From the NCBI GenBank assembly GCA_910577675.1, contig CAJTOR010000013.1, positions 1 through 64,000 of the forward strand: a stretch of 64,000 nt of DNA, given 5' to 3'. Shown piece by piece: positions 1-7,306 of the stretch (the first letter of the stretch is position 1; every line of letters starts with the position of its first letter). The position numbers and the translations under genes were made by a program. The notes under the pieces are model-generated. The model did no database searches and was not told where the DNA came from. It worked only from the letters and a program-made list of their open reading frames with translations. Source of the DNA: an uncultured Lachnospiraceae bacterium (GTDB lineage Bacteria > Bacillota > Clostridia > Lachnospirales > Lachnospiraceae).

Positions 1-2
1 CA

Positions 3-54
3 GGAAAAGCTGTCAAGGGTAAACTTCGCGCTACGCGCCCTTGACAGCTTTTCC
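3..54. repeat. Long perfect inverted repeat (17-bp arms)
   Basis: Arms at 3-19 and 38-54 are perfect reverse complements (GGAAAAGCTGTCAAGGG and its complement). The 18-nt loop contains a second small palindrome, CGCG-CTA-CGCG. No run of T follows on either side beyond four bases, so it is not a typical terminator. It may be a dispersed repeat or an element boundary. Confidence 0.7.
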
Positions 55-189
55 CCTCAATCTATTATGGGGATTGTTACGCAGTAGGGGTTATTTTGTC
101 CTTGATTTATGCGGCTTTGTGGGTATTGAAGTGGCGAGGTAAGGGTTTTATATGTCTGCTCTCAAAAACGGTGTTCTATTGCGTAACAG

Positions 190-237
190 AAAAGCAGAGA
201 AGCGACCACTAATGAAAGTGATATGTTCTCTGCTTTT
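190..237. repeat. Inverted repeat, 12-bp arms
   Basis: AAAAGCAGAGAA at 190-201 pairs with TTCTCTGCTTTT at 226-237, with a 24-nt loop that includes a further CACT/AGTG pair. It ends in TTTT when read on the plus strand, so it could terminate transcription entering from the left. Confidence 0.5.
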
Positions 238-425
238 GCTTGCACCCTGTTTGTCAGCGTTGATGATAAGTTGTTGTAAATACTTCCTTATCAACGTAAA
301 ACCAAAGTTGCGGGTTTTTGTTTAGTGCCGCTTAAAAAGTATCGGGAATTCGGGAATATTACCGCCTTTCTTATCACGTTTTGGAGAAATATAGAATAAA
401 ATGTAAAAAGAAAGGAGGGATAGAT

Positions 426-1145
426 ATGGAAGCAAATAATCTGGAACTGGTGCAATTTTGCATTAGCAAAATAGGGACACCCTATGTGATGGGCACAAGT
501 GGGCGGGTTTTAACGCAGGCGATGTACAATGATCTGGTAAAGAGGAATCCGGGTGGATGGTTTATAAAAAAGCGCCTTGCCACTGTCCGCTCATGGATTG
601 GGATGGTAACAGCGGACTGCCATGGGCTGATAGAATGGTTTGTGCGGGAGGTTACCGGGCGCAATTATGATGTGACGGCAGATGGGGCATATGCTGCTGC
701 GAAGGTGAAAGATGTGATGGGGACACTGCCGGAGCGACCCGGGATATGTGTGAGATACCGTGGGCATGTCGGTGTGTATATCGGAGGCGGATATGTGGTG
801 GAAGCGAGGGGATTTGACCATGGGGTCTGCATTACAAGGCTTTCCGAGCGGCCTTTTACACACTGGTACGAACATCCTGAAATCGCCTATACGGGACGTG
901 AGCTTCCGGCACCAAAGATCGTGAGTGCGAAGAAAGATTCGGATCTATATGACGTTGTTTGGTTGCAGATTGCTTTAAACCGCCAGATTGGTAAGGGGAA
1001 GCTTTCAGGAAGGCCAATTACTGTGGATGGAATATATGGAAGGGGAACCGCCGAAGCTGCCGCAAAATTCTGGAGGAAAAGGGGATGGACGAAAAAGGAC
1101 GAAATCTGGGGGATTGGTAAACACACGATAAAAGCACTTTCTTAA
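426..1145 (+). CDS. NlpC/P60-type cell-wall hydrolase with C-terminal peptidoglycan-binding domain
   Basis: A 239-residue protein. ATG at 426 is chosen because AAAGGAGGG ends just upstream; an in-frame ATG at 381 has no such site. The N-terminal half fits the NlpC/P60 cysteine peptidase fold: the nucleophile is in ADCHGLIEW and the histidine in GHVGVYIGGG, followed by VVEARG. The C-terminal third (LQIALN...VDGIYGRGTAEAAAKFW) looks like a PG_binding_1 repeat. There is no signal peptide, which is usual for phage or conjugative-element endolysins that leave the cell through a holin or are used on peptidoglycan during transfer. The gene-poor, palindrome-rich flank supports an accessory origin (inference). 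Substrate bond is presumably a stem-peptide link. Confidence 0.75.
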   Translation: MEANNLELVQFCISKIGTPYVMGTSGRVLTQAMYNDLVKRNPGGWFIKKRLATVRSWIGMVTADCHGLIEWFVREVTGRNYDVTADGAYAAAKVKDVMGTLPERPGICVRYRGHVGVYIGGGYVVEARGFDHGVCITRLSERPFTHWYEHPEIAYTGRELPAPKIVSAKKDSDLYDVVWLQIALNRQIGKGKLSGRPITVDGIYGRGTAEAAAKFWRKRGWTKKDEIWGIGKHTIKALS

Positions 1146-1175
1146 TTATTGTAAACAGTAAGAGATGGCCAAGCT

Positions 1176-1219
1176 GGCGAAGGCTTTTGCATAAATTGGA
1201 GCCTTCGCCGGAAGGTTTT
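1176..1219 (+). terminator. Terminator after the NlpC/P60 gene
   Basis: GGCGAAGGCT at 1176-1185 pairs with AGCCTTCGCC at 1200-1209, followed by a short T-rich stretch. It separates the hydrolase from the next promoter. Confidence 0.6.
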
Positions 1220-1237
1220 AAAAAATGGATTTTTTTG

Positions 1238-1266
1238 TTGACAACCTATTTTCCCTATATTACAAT
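1238..1266 (+). promoter_or_regulatory. Sigma-A promoter for the 1344 gene
   Basis: TTGACA at 1238-1243, a 17-bp spacer, and TACAAT at 1261-1266. The spacing is ideal and the downstream gene starts about 70 bp later. Confidence 0.75.
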
Positions 1267-1343
1267 AAAAAGGGGGAGCGGCACCCATAACAAAAAACGG
1301 CATCGCAACTTATTTGAAAAAGGGCAGACAGGGGAGGATACCC

Positions 1344-2480
1344 ATGACAAAAAACAATGTTTGTACCGGTGGAAAGACTGTCCGCGTGATTGCGGCGGAT
1401 GGCAGTGAAGTAGGTTCGACTTACCAGAAAAGGGCGGTCGGGCTGGTGAAAAAGGGTCGGGCATGTTTTGTGAACGACTTTACTATTCGTCTGGATATGT
1501 CCGATACCATACATAATTCGGAGGTAATCGAGATGGATCATATGAAAGATATAGAAGCAGGAAACGGGCAGAAAGAAAACAAAGTATACAAATTATATTT
1601 TAACGCGCGCAACTGGAAATTTAACCGGGATTGCAACCATAATGTCGGGTGCCGTTCTTTTATGGAAGGACCGGACGGCGTTCTTGCGGAAGCTTACATG
1701 ATCGGGGACTGGGGATACAATAACTGGACGGAGATCGTTTCGGAAACTTTGCTCCTGCCAAAAAATACGGACTGCAGCTTAACGTTCTGGCTTAACGGCG
1801 GGGAGAATGACCGCAACGATGAGGTCTGCCGGTTTGAGATTATCTTCAACAACGAATATGAACAGCGCTACATTTACAATCTTAACCGCAGCTACATAAA
1901 GCCTTTGAAGAAGCTGAACGGCTGGGAATTGTACGAGATTCCTTTCAGGACGCTTGACAATGAGTACGCGCAGATGAAATTTGTTGCGCAGAAGGCATAT
2001 ATGACAGTGATGGCAGCGAAAGATGTTTCTGAGTATGCACATCTTGCAGATAAGCCGGATCTGTTTGAGGGCGAGCGCCCACAGCGCCATAACCTGATCT
2101 TTGCGGACGGTTTCCCTACAAATAACTGGTACAGCACGGAGCACTTAATGAAAAAGCACGGGATGCTTGACAAAAAGGGAAAACCGGTTTTTACAAGCGG
2201 GGGGTGTCCAATTGATGTCGGGGATATCTGGAAGAGAATGGATGCTGTGACCGAGGCATGTGAGGAAATCCAGGGTTTTGACGCAGGGGAGCTGATTGCC
2301 CAGATCAGCAACATTCTTTTAGAAGCTTTGGAGGGTCACAAGAACCAGGAAGAGATTATGAACCTCGTGGTAGGTGAGGTAGCGGATCTTTTGACAACCA
2401 GTGTGGATGAAGTGACGGAGGCGATTGTAGAACTTTCTGCCAAACTGGAGGAAATCCGGGATGCTTTGCTTAAAAAGTAA
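1344..2480 (+). CDS. Conserved protein of unknown function with N-terminal KRAxGLVKKGRA motif
   Basis: A 378-residue soluble protein; ATG at 1344 follows GGGGAGGA. The first 45 residues carry a motif (TYQKRAVGLVKKGRA followed by a predicted strand) that I recall at the N-terminus of many Clostridial hypothetical proteins; its function is not known to me. The middle (FNARNWKFNRDCNHN... WLNGGENDRND) looks like a beta-sandwich. The last 70 residues (LIAQISNILLEALEG... VEELSAKLEEIRDALLKK type heptads) are predicted amphipathic helix or coiled coil. It stands alone between its own promoter and terminator. No enzymatic motif is visible and I do not assign a role. Confidence 0.7.
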   Translation: MTKNNVCTGGKTVRVIAADGSEVGSTYQKRAVGLVKKGRACFVNDFTIRLDMSDTIHNSEVIEMDHMKDIEAGNGQKENKVYKLYFNARNWKFNRDCNHNVGCRSFMEGPDGVLAEAYMIGDWGYNNWTEIVSETLLLPKNTDCSLTFWLNGGENDRNDEVCRFEIIFNNEYEQRYIYNLNRSYIKPLKKLNGWELYEIPFRTLDNEYAQMKFVAQKAYMTVMAAKDVSEYAHLADKPDLFEGERPQRHNLIFADGFPTNNWYSTEHLMKKHGMLDKKGKPVFTSGGCPIDVGDIWKRMDAVTEACEEIQGFDAGELIAQISNILLEALEGHKNQEEIMNLVVGEVADLLTTSVDEVTEAIVELSAKLEEIRDALLKK

Positions 2481-2514
2481 TTATCCATCCGATAGGATAT
2501 TGTTATAGTGAGTG

Positions 2515-2547
2515 AAAAACTGCCGTGGTCTAACTGCGGCAGTTTTT
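2515..2547 (+). terminator. Intrinsic terminator
   Basis: AAAAACTGCCG at 2515-2525 pairs perfectly with CGGCAGTTTTT at 2537-2547. It lies 34 bp after the stop of the preceding gene. Confidence 0.85.
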
Positions 2548-2595
2548 AGTCTGTCAGATAACAGGCAGTGTTTTTGAGGGAACTTTTAGAACATC

Positions 2596-2622
2596 CTTCC
2601 CATTGTTTAAAGCAATGGGAAG
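2596..2622. repeat. Perfect 10-bp inverted repeat upstream of the HAM1-like gene
   Basis: CTTCCCATTG and CAATGGGAAG flank a 7-nt loop TTTAAAG. It sits about 34 bp before the start of the next gene, so it could be an operator or a leader hairpin. No T run follows. Confidence 0.5.
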
Positions 2623-2655
2623 CCAATTATACAATTATAACCTAAGGGGGTATTT

Positions 2656-3261
2656 ATGAAAATATTATACGGGACCGGGAATCCGGCAAAATTGGATGCG
2701 ATGGCGAGAAGACTTTCAGTTTTAGGTGTGGAATTATATGGTCTTAAAGATATGGAGGGCAAAGCCATAGAGATTGTGGAGGATGGAAAAACGCCCCTGG
2801 AAAATGCGAGGAAGAAGGCGCTTGGTTATTATGATGCCTTCCGCATTCCAGTGTTTTCCTGTGATTTCGGGCTGTACTTTGATGGTGTGTCAGAACGCGA
2901 CCAGCCGGGGGTGCATGTGCGGACGATAGAAGGAAAATATTTGACGGATGAAGAGATGCTTTTGCACTATTCCATGCTGGCGAAAAAGTACGGTGGCCTG
3001 ACGGCGCGGTACCACAATGCAATCTGCCTTGTCTTGGATAAGGAGCATGTTTATGAGGCGATGGACGAGAGCGTGGCAAGCAAACCGTTTTTGATTACTG
3101 ACGTTCCGCATGAAAGAAGAAAGAAGGGATTTCCGATTGACAGCCTTTCTGTCGATATAACAACCGGGAAATATTTTTATGATCTTGAAGAAGAGAAACT
3201 CGATGAGATGGCGGTCGAGGATGGTTTCCAGGAATTTTTCCGGAAATATCTGGTTTTTTAA
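2656..3261 (+). CDS. HAM1/RdgB-like nucleoside-triphosphate pyrophosphatase
   Basis: A 201-residue cytosolic protein with AAGGGGG before the ATG. The start GTGNPAKLDAMARRL matches the ATGNxxKxxE-type opening of the HAM1/ITPase family, and SCDFGLYFDG sits where the family has its DSGL metal-binding motif. Family members hydrolyse non-canonical purine triphosphates such as ITP, dITP and XTP to monophosphate and pyrophosphate, so they are not built into nucleic acid. The normal DDSGL motif is altered (CDFGL), so this is a divergent branch rather than the housekeeping RdgB. It is flanked by terminators on both sides and appears monocistronic. Confidence 0.7.
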   Translation: MKILYGTGNPAKLDAMARRLSVLGVELYGLKDMEGKAIEIVEDGKTPLENARKKALGYYDAFRIPVFSCDFGLYFDGVSERDQPGVHVRTIEGKYLTDEEMLLHYSMLAKKYGGLTARYHNAICLVLDKEHVYEAMDESVASKPFLITDVPHERRKKGFPIDSLSVDITTGKYFYDLEEEKLDEMAVEDGFQEFFRKYLVF

Positions 3262-3318
3262 GGAAGTAAATAAAGCAGGGTAGTAAAAATTGGGGAATAT
3301 GGATAAGCCAAAAATTTA

Positions 3319-3368
3319 GCGGCTGTTGCAAAATGGCATATCAGGACAATATTTGCAACAGCCGCTTT
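3319..3368. terminator. Bidirectional terminator between convergent genes
   Basis: GCGGCTGTTGCAAA at 3319-3332 pairs perfectly with TTTGCAACAGCCGC at 3352-3365. T runs flank it on the plus side and A-rich sequence on the other, serving both the HAM1-like gene and the minus-strand DHHA1 remnant. Confidence 0.75.
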
Positions 3369-3378
3369 TAGCGGGTTC

Positions 3379-3960
3379 TTACCGGTTGCTTAACGCGGTT
3401 AATTCCGCGAGTATTTTCGGCAGTTCTGTACCCATTGTTTCATCAGAAAACTGGCAGGTACCCACCTTGCGGTGTCCGCCGCCGCCATATTTTAACATAA
3501 GTGCTCCCACATCGAGAGTGGCTGTCTTGTTGATGATACTATAGCCGACCGCCACACTGCATCCGTGTCTGCCGCGCCCGTTCACAATCCATGCGGAGAT
3601 ATTCTGTTCCGGGTACATGCTGTAGATCATAAAACGGTTCCCGGAGTAGATCGGGTCAACGCCGCGCAGGTCGGAGATAATCAGGTTACCATCCACTTTT
3701 GTGTATTTTGCCACCATCTCCTGAAACTTTTCCGCCTGTTCAAAATAGACTTCAATGCGCTCCCGCACATCCGAAAGGTTAAGGATTTCCTCGGTTGTCA
3801 TTGTGCGGCACGCGTCGATCAGTTTTTCCATTAACTGGTAGTTGGAAATTGTGAATTCGCGCCATCTGCCGAGGCCGGTGCGCGGATCCATCAAGAATCC
3901 GATCAAAATCCATCCCTTAGGGTTCAGGACTTCCTCGACGGTCAGGTTGCCGGAATCCAC
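3379..3960 (-). pseudogene. 5'-truncated DHH-family phosphoesterase (DHHA1 part only)
   Basis: The 193-residue reading frame matches the C-terminal two thirds of the DHH/DHHA1 phosphoesterase family (often labelled exopolyphosphatase): it has MDPRTGLGR, the linker helices and the DHHA1 signature GGGGHRKVGTCQ. The N-terminal DHH domain with its catalytic Asp-His-His metal site is missing. Translation in frame upstream of the GTG at 3960 hits a stop two codons away, and no ribosome-binding site precedes this GTG. Full-length relatives are about 300 residues by my recollection. A good promoter (3980-4008) now lies directly in front of the break. Most likely a decayed gene; a short DHHA1-only protein is possible but would lack catalysis. 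Confidence 0.7.
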
Positions 3961-3979
3961 CTGCTACCATGATATTCCA

Positions 3980-4008
3980 ATTATAGCGGGTATATGGAGA
4001 TTTTTCAA
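3980..4008 (-). promoter_or_regulatory. Sigma-A-like promoter in front of the truncated DHHA1 gene
   Basis: On the minus strand TTGAAA (4003-4008), a 17-bp spacer and TATAAT (3980-3985). The predicted start of transcription is only about a dozen bases from the GTG at 3960, leaving almost no leader. Confidence 0.6.
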
Positions 4009-4015
4009 CCTTTTT

Positions 4016-4966
4016 TTACGGCCAGACTCCTTTTCGAGGCTTATTCACCGCAATGATTTTGTTTGCTTCAAGGTTGGCTAAGAAGAGCAGTCTTGCCTCG
4101 TCGTGGTATTCCGGTTTCGCAAAATAGTAGCAGTACGTATCAACCAGCAAGAACAGGTTTGCCGTGCGTCCCTCAAGTTTAAAATTTTCAAAACCCATCG
4201 GGACATATTTATCCCATATGTCATCCGGGGAAACATGGGTTTTATATTTTTTGTATTTTGACAGGGAATTCTGTTCGCCGTACCCGCAGCTCCAGGTAGG
4301 GACTGGTTTTTGTTTTCCAGCGGGGAGGGTGCGGTTTGTAAGTGCCGCCCTCTCCTGGGTTCCGATAAAGCGGTAGTGTTCCGCGCGGCGCGGGCAGTTA
4401 GGGACACAGCAGGAGTTGACAAGTATTTCACAGCGGGATTTGTCCGTGATCTTTAAAAGCTCGTCAAAGCAGTTGTTTAAATTGTAGTCTAGGACAACCA
4501 GACCGTAGTCTTTTTCTAACTCTTCGTTAAGGGCTGCGACACTGCGGATTTCCTTGCATGTGGAACTGTTTATGGTGTAGCTGCTGTAATTTTTGCGTAT
4601 GTATTCTTCTAACAGGGGTGAAACAACAAGCACCTCATTTTTTCCGTTATTTCCGGCTTCCATACAGAAATTGCAGTACGGGTCGGCGAGATCCTCTTTA
4701 GTGATGGATGGATTGGTAAAAGTGTAGCGGACGGCAATGCCGGCAGCATTGATTGCCTGGATTACATGGCGCACATAGCCGGAATCGCACTGGTCGTCCC
4801 CGCTATATCTTCCACCGTTCCAAAGGCAGGTCGGGAACTCACCGAAAAAGGATGCGATTTGGATATCTTTGCGGAAGTAGTCGGGGAAAGCCTCGAACAT
4901 TTTTAATGTCAGCATATTGAGCGGGAAATTGTTGCGCAGTCCCGGCAGATGGAATTTTATTGGCAT
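4016..4966 (-). CDS. U32-peptidase-like cysteine-rich protein
   Basis: A 316-residue protein with AAGGAGAG upstream of its ATG. The layout (INSSTCKEIRS, VLDYNLNN, and then NSCCVPNCPRRAEHY) resembles the barrel and cysteine cluster of U32 'peptidase' relatives, several of which (UbiU/UbiV, RlhA) bind a 4Fe-4S cluster and act in hydroxylation rather than proteolysis. Additional cysteines occur in PYCNFCMEAG. I recall close relatives in gut Clostridia annotated only as hypothetical. No signal peptide or membrane segment is visible. It reads in the same direction as the truncated DHHA1 gene but that gene has its own promoter. Function not assigned; the U32 link is inference from motif pattern. 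Confidence 0.55.
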   Translation of the reverse strand: MPIKFHLPGLRNNFPLNMLTLKMFEAFPDYFRKDIQIASFFGEFPTCLWNGGRYSGDDQCDSGYVRHVIQAINAAGIAVRYTFTNPSITKEDLADPYCNFCMEAGNNGKNEVLVVSPLLEEYIRKNYSSYTINSSTCKEIRSVAALNEELEKDYGLVVLDYNLNNCFDELLKITDKSRCEILVNSCCVPNCPRRAEHYRFIGTQERAALTNRTLPAGKQKPVPTWSCGYGEQNSLSKYKKYKTHVSPDDIWDKYVPMGFENFKLEGRTANLFLLVDTYCYYFAKPEYHDEARLLFLANLEANKIIAVNKPRKGVWP

Positions 4967-5253
4967 GGTTTCTCTCCTTATTATATAAAGTTTTGGTTTT
5001 CATTTTCGACGGTTTATGCTAAAATAACTATAGCACAGCTATTTGGCGGGTGTCAAGGCAATATGGGAAAAGCGGCGTGGAGAGGTGTGGGCGCGGGGCG
5101 GATAAAAACTATTAAAACTGTGCGCAAGGACAGCCAGGAAGGATGCTGTTGTCGGGGAATATATGGGAAGACTTTGGAACCAGAATACTTTAGTATGCTT
5201 TATTGACTAAAGGTTTTAAGGCGATACCTGAAAGGTAAGAATGGGGGAGGGGC

Positions 5254-6777
5254 ATGCAGTGGGATTATAAAAAAATCAGGAAAAACAGTTGGGACACCGC
5301 CTTCCACAAGGGTTTTAAGGCGGTGGTTCTGTTGATTGGGGTGGGATTTTTGTTTTCCTTTATCGGGGTGGCTTATTCTTCGCAGACAAGTTTTATAGAT
5401 GCGCTGGATAAGTATATCTGGGAAAATGATACTTCCCTGCCCTACAATATTGAGGTATTAAAGGAATATATCATAAATACGCCGGTTGTAAGGAATATCC
5501 CGTTTATCACCTCTGATTTGGCAATGGCGTTTGTTGACCATCTCTCAGAAAGCGTGACCTGGGTGATCTGGCTGCTTGCGACCAACCTCGCATATTTTGA
5601 AAGAAATCCGGGGGAAGTAATCGCCAATATGCTGATTGCGGTCAGCGTGACGGCGGCTGTAAAATTTTTCCTTAAAAATGCTGCGGTTATCGGCAGGAAC
5701 CGCTATGTGATGGAAAACCGCTTTGAGAAGGAAGTTCCCCTGCGCAGGCTTTTTGCGCCGTTCCATATTAAAACACTCTGGAATGTGATAAAAGTTATGT
5801 TTTTTTATAACCTGACCATCACGCTGTGGTCGCTTACCATTATTGGCGGTCTGTACAAAAACTATCAATATTATTTTGTCCCGTATATCTTAGCGGAAAA
5901 CCCGTCGGTTACATGGAGGGAGGCTAAGCAGCTTTCGCGCGCTATGACGCGCGGATATAAGTGGAAAATATTTCTTACACAGCTTTCTTTCTGGTATATA
6001 TGGCTGCTGGAACTGGTGCCGTTTGTCGGCTTGTTTATAGCCGTTCCACTATCTATGCAGTTGGATGCAGAAATGTACTTTGCCGTAAGGAATGGAATGG
6101 ATTCAAAGTGTGCTTTGCTTTTGGAGCCTGTTTTTTCCGGGCGCGCCTATACGGAACTGGAAGGGGGCGGATATAAGGGCGAACCACATTATAAATTGGC
6201 GGATTTGACACTGGGTCGTCCGAGAAGGAGTGGGAAGTTCAGTGATTACAGTGTGACGGATTTTATAATTATGTTTTTTGTTTTCTGCCTGATTGGCTGG
6301 CTTTGGGAGTGCGGGCAGCATATTGTGCTCGACCATGAGCTGGTGAACCGGGGAACTATGTATGGACCATGGATACCGATCTATGGTTTTGGGGGTGTTT
6401 TCATTGTGTTTTTGCTCGACCGCTTCAGGAAGGACAAGGGGAAAGTGTTCGTACTGGGGATTGTGCTGTGTGCTGTACTGGAATATATTACCAGTTTTAT
6501 CCTGGATTTTATGTTTAATTCCTCCTACTGGGATTATAAATCGGAATTTTTAAATATAAATGGACGAATATGTTTTTCCGGACTGATTGCTTTTGGAATT
6601 GGGGGCATGGCGGCAGTATATTTTGTGGCTCCGGCGATCGGAAATTTTCTTTCGCGGTTTGGGAGGCGTTTGCGTGTGATTGCGTGCGTGTTATTGTGCG
6701 CGGCTTTCCTCGCGGATTTTGTGTGCTGCCTGATATTTGGTTTCAATGCGGGGGCGGGTGTTGGTGGCAGGATGTGA
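5254..6777 (+). CDS. Polytopic membrane protein: DUF975-like domain fused to CmpB-type (PF06541) domain
   Basis: A 507-residue integral membrane protein; GGGGGAGGGG precedes the ATG. Residues ~1-300 have several membrane segments and the pattern VPYILAENPSVTWREAKQLSRAMTRGYKW typical of DUF975-like proteins. Residues ~330-500 fit the putative ABC-transporter type IV family (PF06541): five or so hydrophobic segments with FCLIGWLWECGQH and NRGTMYGPWIPIYGFGG. No ATP-binding partner is adjacent, so a transport role is not shown. The fusion of the two domains is the notable point. It is not in an evident operon. Confidence 0.7.
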   Translation: MQWDYKKIRKNSWDTAFHKGFKAVVLLIGVGFLFSFIGVAYSSQTSFIDALDKYIWENDTSLPYNIEVLKEYIINTPVVRNIPFITSDLAMAFVDHLSESVTWVIWLLATNLAYFERNPGEVIANMLIAVSVTAAVKFFLKNAAVIGRNRYVMENRFEKEVPLRRLFAPFHIKTLWNVIKVMFFYNLTITLWSLTIIGGLYKNYQYYFVPYILAENPSVTWREAKQLSRAMTRGYKWKIFLTQLSFWYIWLLELVPFVGLFIAVPLSMQLDAEMYFAVRNGMDSKCALLLEPVFSGRAYTELEGGGYKGEPHYKLADLTLGRPRRSGKFSDYSVTDFIIMFFVFCLIGWLWECGQHIVLDHELVNRGTMYGPWIPIYGFGGVFIVFLLDRFRKDKGKVFVLGIVLCAVLEYITSFILDFMFNSSYWDYKSEFLNINGRICFSGLIAFGIGGMAAVYFVAPAIGNFLSRFGRRLRVIACVLLCAAFLADFVCCLIFGFNAGAGVGGRM

Positions 6778-7000
6778 TATGGCTTAGCTGTACCGGCAGA
6801 ATGTATAAGTTTGCGGCAAGAGGGGACTTCTTTGTGTCAGGTGGGGGATAAGCCTCTTTTGACATTGAGAGTAGCGTAGGGATATGAAATTTTTTTTGAC
6901 TGATGATTTTTTTGGATGGGTCGAGGAATGAAGGATGGGACTAAGTAGGGGGTGGGGGATTGGATAGTGAAGGATGGAACAGAAATGGATAGTGGGGGGA

Positions 7001-7026
7001 AAATAAAAAAAGCCGCAGATGCGGCT
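7001..7026 (-). terminator. Terminator of tRNA-Gly
   Basis: On the minus strand AGCCGC-ATCT-GCGGCT is followed by TTTTTTATTT. It lies 22 bp beyond the 3' end of the tRNA. Confidence 0.75.
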
Positions 7027-7047
7027 GGCTGGAAGGTATTAAAAAAG

Positions 7048-7119
7048 AGCACGAGACGGGATTCGAACCCGCGACCCTCGCCTTGGCAAGGCGATACTCC
7101 ACCACTGAGCCACTCGTGC
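7048..7119 (-). tRNA. tRNA-Gly (anticodon GCC)
   Basis: The 72-nt minus-strand sequence folds as a tRNA: acceptor GCACGAG/CTCGTGC, D arm with TGGCTCAGTGGTGGA, anticodon stem TCGCC/GGCGA around loop TTGCCAA (anticodon GCC), and T arm GGGTTCGAATCCC. The discriminator base is T and CCA is not encoded. It has its own promoter and terminator, so it is transcribed singly. Confidence 0.95.
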
Positions 7120-7149
7120 AAAATGTGCTGTATCCTTAGCACGTTTTTT

Positions 7150-7178
7150 ATAATACACCATCACGCCGCGAATGTCAA
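7150..7178 (-). promoter_or_regulatory. Promoter of tRNA-Gly
   Basis: Minus strand TTGACA (7173-7178), 17-bp spacer, TATTAT (7150-7155). About 30 bp upstream of the mature tRNA 5' end. Confidence 0.8.
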
Positions 7179-7234
7179 GAGGAAATTTAAACTTTTTTTG
7201 AAAAATCTGTAAAACAAATTTAAGCTTTTCTCAA

Positions 7235-7263
7235 TTGAATTTATACAACTTTTCTGCTATGAT
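7235..7263 (+). promoter_or_regulatory. Promoter of the GH25 muramidase gene
   Basis: TTGAAT (7235-7240), 17-bp spacer, TATGAT (7258-7263). Its position shows that translation cannot begin at the in-frame ATGs at 7235 or 7259 and supports the GTG at 7307. Confidence 0.7.
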
Positions 7264-7306
7264 TAAAAGGTGGAAAAATGTCGGTTTATTTGTTAAGGAG
7301 GAGAAA

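Larger units (their letters stand above)
1..425. other. Gene-free left edge with several inverted repeats
   Basis: I see no convincing gene in this stretch. It holds three inverted repeats: a long hairpin at 3-54, a 9-bp pair TGTTACGCA/TGCGTAACA at 75-83 and 180-188, and a 12-bp pair at 190-201/226-237. Such density of palindromes beside an NlpC/P60 hydrolase resembles the edge of a mobile element, but no integrase or transposase lies inside the window, so this is inference. Confidence 0.5.

Noticed and set aside
1..425. CRISPR array or insertion sequence at the left edge
   Set aside because: Palindromes are single-copy and unequal, with no regular spacing and no transposase.
4949..5206. 85-codon plus-strand frame beginning inside the U32-like gene's start region
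   Set aside because: It overlaps the promoter and ribosome-binding site of the minus-strand gene, has no site of its own, and its sequence looks random.
6867..6895. TTGACA at 6867 with a possible ATATGA -10 reading toward the tRNA
   Set aside because: No plus-strand gene lies downstream before the next promoter, and the -10 is poor.
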